This document shows, piece after piece, positions 5,399 to 6,670 of a stretch of 6,670 nucleotides of DNA. The stretch comes from JAAYCO01 sp964632015. GTDB taxonomy: Bacteria; Planctomycetota; Phycisphaerae; SM23-33. Numbering within the stretch: the first letter of the stretch is position 1; each line of letters begins with the position of its first letter. Below the pieces are notes generated by a model. That model searched no databases. It saw only the letters and a program-made list of their open reading frames with translations, and was not told the DNA's origin. The DNA is taken from the NCBI GenBank assembly GCA_964632015.1, contig CAZWAT010000155.1, positions 1 through 6,670 on the forward strand, given 5' to 3'. Both the position numbers and the translations under genes were made by a program.

Positions 5399-6391
5399 TC
5401 AGTTGCCCGCATAGGCTGGCAGAAGAAACGAGTCTGTCCGCGAGGTGGGCGTTTCCTCACCGTGGTAGTCGTAGATACCCTCGGCCAGGAATATGTTGTC
5501 TCCCTCGACGCCGACATTGGAATCCGACACCCACGCAACGCTGGAGTTCATATTCAGGACGTTCTGCCCGGCGTTTCCGTGATTGTCGCTGGTGCGTGCG
5601 AGGAGGCGATCTTTGTTGAATCGTCCGCCCCCGAAGACCGGGCTGGTATCCGAAAGAATGACCATCTTTTCCTGCTCGGAGGGGCTGTAGTGGCTGCGGC
5701 GCATGCGTCCTTGTGGCGTCAAGGTATGTTGGTATGAATACCCGACATAGCGTTCGGAGGGGAAATCTGTCATCCCCTCGACAACTGCCAGGGATTCAAT
5801 GCCTTTGGCTGGGCACTGGAAAAGTTTGGGTGAAACATGTGCCGACCTGAGCAGCTTGAACAAAGCTGATGAATTACTTACCGCCTCCTGACCGGAAACG
5901 CTCATCCATGGGCGACGCTCTTCGCAGGCATAAGGAAGATATTCGTTGTTGCTCGCGGCATACGCGCTGATCGCGGAACCGATCTGACCCAGGTTCGAGC
6001 CGCACTCGCTGATGAGCATACGCTGTCTCGCCTTGCGAACGGATGGCACGAACACTACCGCCAACAATAAGACCGCCGCTGCAATGGTGCCGACTTCACG
6101 CATCGAAAACGTCGAAAAAGTCCATCGACGGGATGTCTCTTCACGGGCGATAAGCGAATTGGTGAGACGGGCGGCTGAGACTTTATCGAGAGTACGTGAA
6201 ACAAGATCTTCAGGAGGGGATGCTTCGGGAAGAAGTTTGATGACCCCAAGAGTATTTTCGATGTCCCGCTTGAGATTGCGAAACTCGGGGTCAACAGATA
6301 TCCGCTCATGGAGTTCCCTGGCCTGGGGAGGGGGGCACTCGCCAAGCAGAAGGTCAATGATCAAACCACCGTCGTCACTTTTGCTGCTCAT
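5399..6391 (-). CDS. Anti-sigma-like protein fused to a pseudopilin-type (H-X9-DG) domain
   Basis: This 330-aa protein has a cytoplasmic N-terminus (1-90) with anti-sigma-like features (LIIDLLLGECPPPQARELHE near 10-29, no zinc motif). A membrane helix follows (about 99-116), then an extracytoplasmic domain. From residue 95 the sequence matches a type IV pilin helix in register: F95 as F1, E99 as E5 and P116 as P22, then CGSNLGQIGSAISAYAASN (130-148), which mirrors the C-x-NL-QIG motif of planctomycete DUF1559/H-X9-DG pseudopilins. FQCP (191-194) and a late DNHGNAGQNVLNMNSSV (269-285) match the rest, although the expected Asp-Gly is Asn-Ser and the spacing is one residue longer. The prepilin cleavage Gly(-1) is Thr94, so it is probably not processed or assembled. 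The ATG at 6389-6391 has AAGG 7 nt upstream and overlaps the sigma gene by 17 nt. Likely role: membrane-bound anti-sigma factor with a sensory outer domain. Confidence 0.75.
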   Translation of the reverse strand: MSSKSDDGGLIIDLLLGECPPPQARELHERISVDPEFRNLKRDIENTLGVIKLLPEASPPEDLVSRTLDKVSAARLTNSLIAREETSRRWTFSTFSMREVGTIAAAVLLLAVVFVPSVRKARQRMLISECGSNLGQIGSAISAYAASNNEYLPYACEERRPWMSVSGQEAVSNSSALFKLLRSAHVSPKLFQCPAKGIESLAVVEGMTDFPSERYVGYSYQHTLTPQGRMRRSHYSPSEQEKMVILSDTSPVFGGGRFNKDRLLARTSDNHGNAGQNVLNMNSSVAWVSDSNVGVEGDNIFLAEGIYDYHGEETPTSRTDSFLLPAYAGN

Positions 6392-6670
6392 GACCTAGCC
6401 TTTTTGCTACGGCCTTCCATTGCCTTGCGAAGTATTTGACTGCCGAATGCAGCCTTGATTTCACCGTACCCAGCGGAACGTTCAGTATTTCCGCTATTTC
6501 CTTGTAGGGCAACTCGTCGAAATAGCTCAGCAACAGCACGACGCGGAGCCCTTCGGGCATCTGACTTATGATTTTTTCTACGGCCTGTCTGGTCTCGATG
6601 TTCAACAAAGAAAAATCCGGAGGTGGAATATCAGCGGGCATTATGTCCGCATAGCTTGTCCTGCCGTCCT
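6375..6670 (-). CDS. Partial ECF sigma factor, C-terminal region 4
   Basis: The frame is open to the right edge of the window, so only the last 97 residues are visible and the true start and region 2 lie outside. An internal ATG at 6639-6641 is not the likely start because it would leave a protein without region 2. The visible part is a clean sigma-70 region 4: amphipathic helix ETRQAVEKIISQMPEGLRVV, then LPYKEIAEILNVPLGTVKSR, the -35-binding helix-turn-helix, then LHSAVKYFARQWKAV. The PLGTVKSRLH string is the standard ECF signature. The gene overlaps the anti-sigma/pseudopilin fusion gene by 17 nt, so the two should form a sigma/anti-sigma pair translated together. It differs clearly in sequence from the second ECF sigma factor at 2076-2654, so it is not a recent duplicate. 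Confidence 0.92.
   Translation of the reverse strand, partial: DGRTSYADIMPADIPPPDFSLLNIETRQAVEKIISQMPEGLRVVLLLSYFDELPYKEIAEILNVPLGTVKSRLHSAVKYFARQWKAVAKRLGHEQQK

Noticed and set aside
5399..5737. Plus-strand frame opposite the end of the anti-sigma/pseudopilin gene, near 5261-5737
   Set aside because: It spans two genes on the other strand and has no family match; the minus-strand H-X9-DG-like motif explains the region.
1..6670. CRISPR array, tRNA/rRNA genes, insertion sequences or phage genes
   Set aside because: No spaced direct repeats, no cloverleaf-like sequence and no transposase or phage-type protein was seen on reading both strands.

Overview
The window looks like chromosome of an anaerobic or facultatively anaerobic member of the Planctomycetota, probably Phycisphaerae-like. 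This is inferred from protein content only: a protein with the prepilin-derived 'H-X9-DG' architecture typical of that phylum, two ECF sigma/anti-sigma pairs, and an [FeFe]-hydrogenase maturation GTPase. DNA is moderately GC-rich by eye, with no obvious compositional break. All nine supported genes lie on the minus strand, so they are described here from right to left, the direction of transcription.

Right part (6670 to 5399): the C-terminal end of an ECF sigma factor, cut by the window edge, overlaps by 17 nt a 330-aa protein that joins a cytoplasmic anti-sigma-like N-terminus to a membrane helix and a pseudopilin-like (H-X9-DG type) C-terminal domain. A 63-nt gap with two perfect inverted repeats follows.

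Centre (5335 to 2686): aspA (aspartate ammonia-lyase) overlaps hydF (H-cluster maturation GTPase) by 8 nt. All sequence motifs of both enzymes are intact. Neither hydE, hydG nor a hydrogenase subunit gene is in the window.

Left-centre (2654 to 815): a second ECF sigma factor starts 31 nt after hydF. It overlaps a single-pass membrane anti-sigma candidate, which is followed 10 nt later by a secreted, helical, LTxxQ-like protein. This sigma / membrane anti-sigma / exported sensor-like trio ends at a plausible hairpin terminator (815-843).

Left (601 to 1): after a 254-nt intergenic region, a CheY-type response regulator is followed 29 nt later by a gene that runs off the window and whose first 45 residues resemble CheX-type CheY-P phosphatases.

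The most interesting points are the aspA-hydF coupling, which may link ammonia release to H-cluster assembly; the anti-sigma/pseudopilin fusion that keeps pilin helix residues in register but lacks the prepilin cleavage glycine; and the CnrYXH-like layout of the second sigma module. I see no clearly new multi-gene defence or mobile system, no RNA genes, no CRISPR and no insertion sequences.
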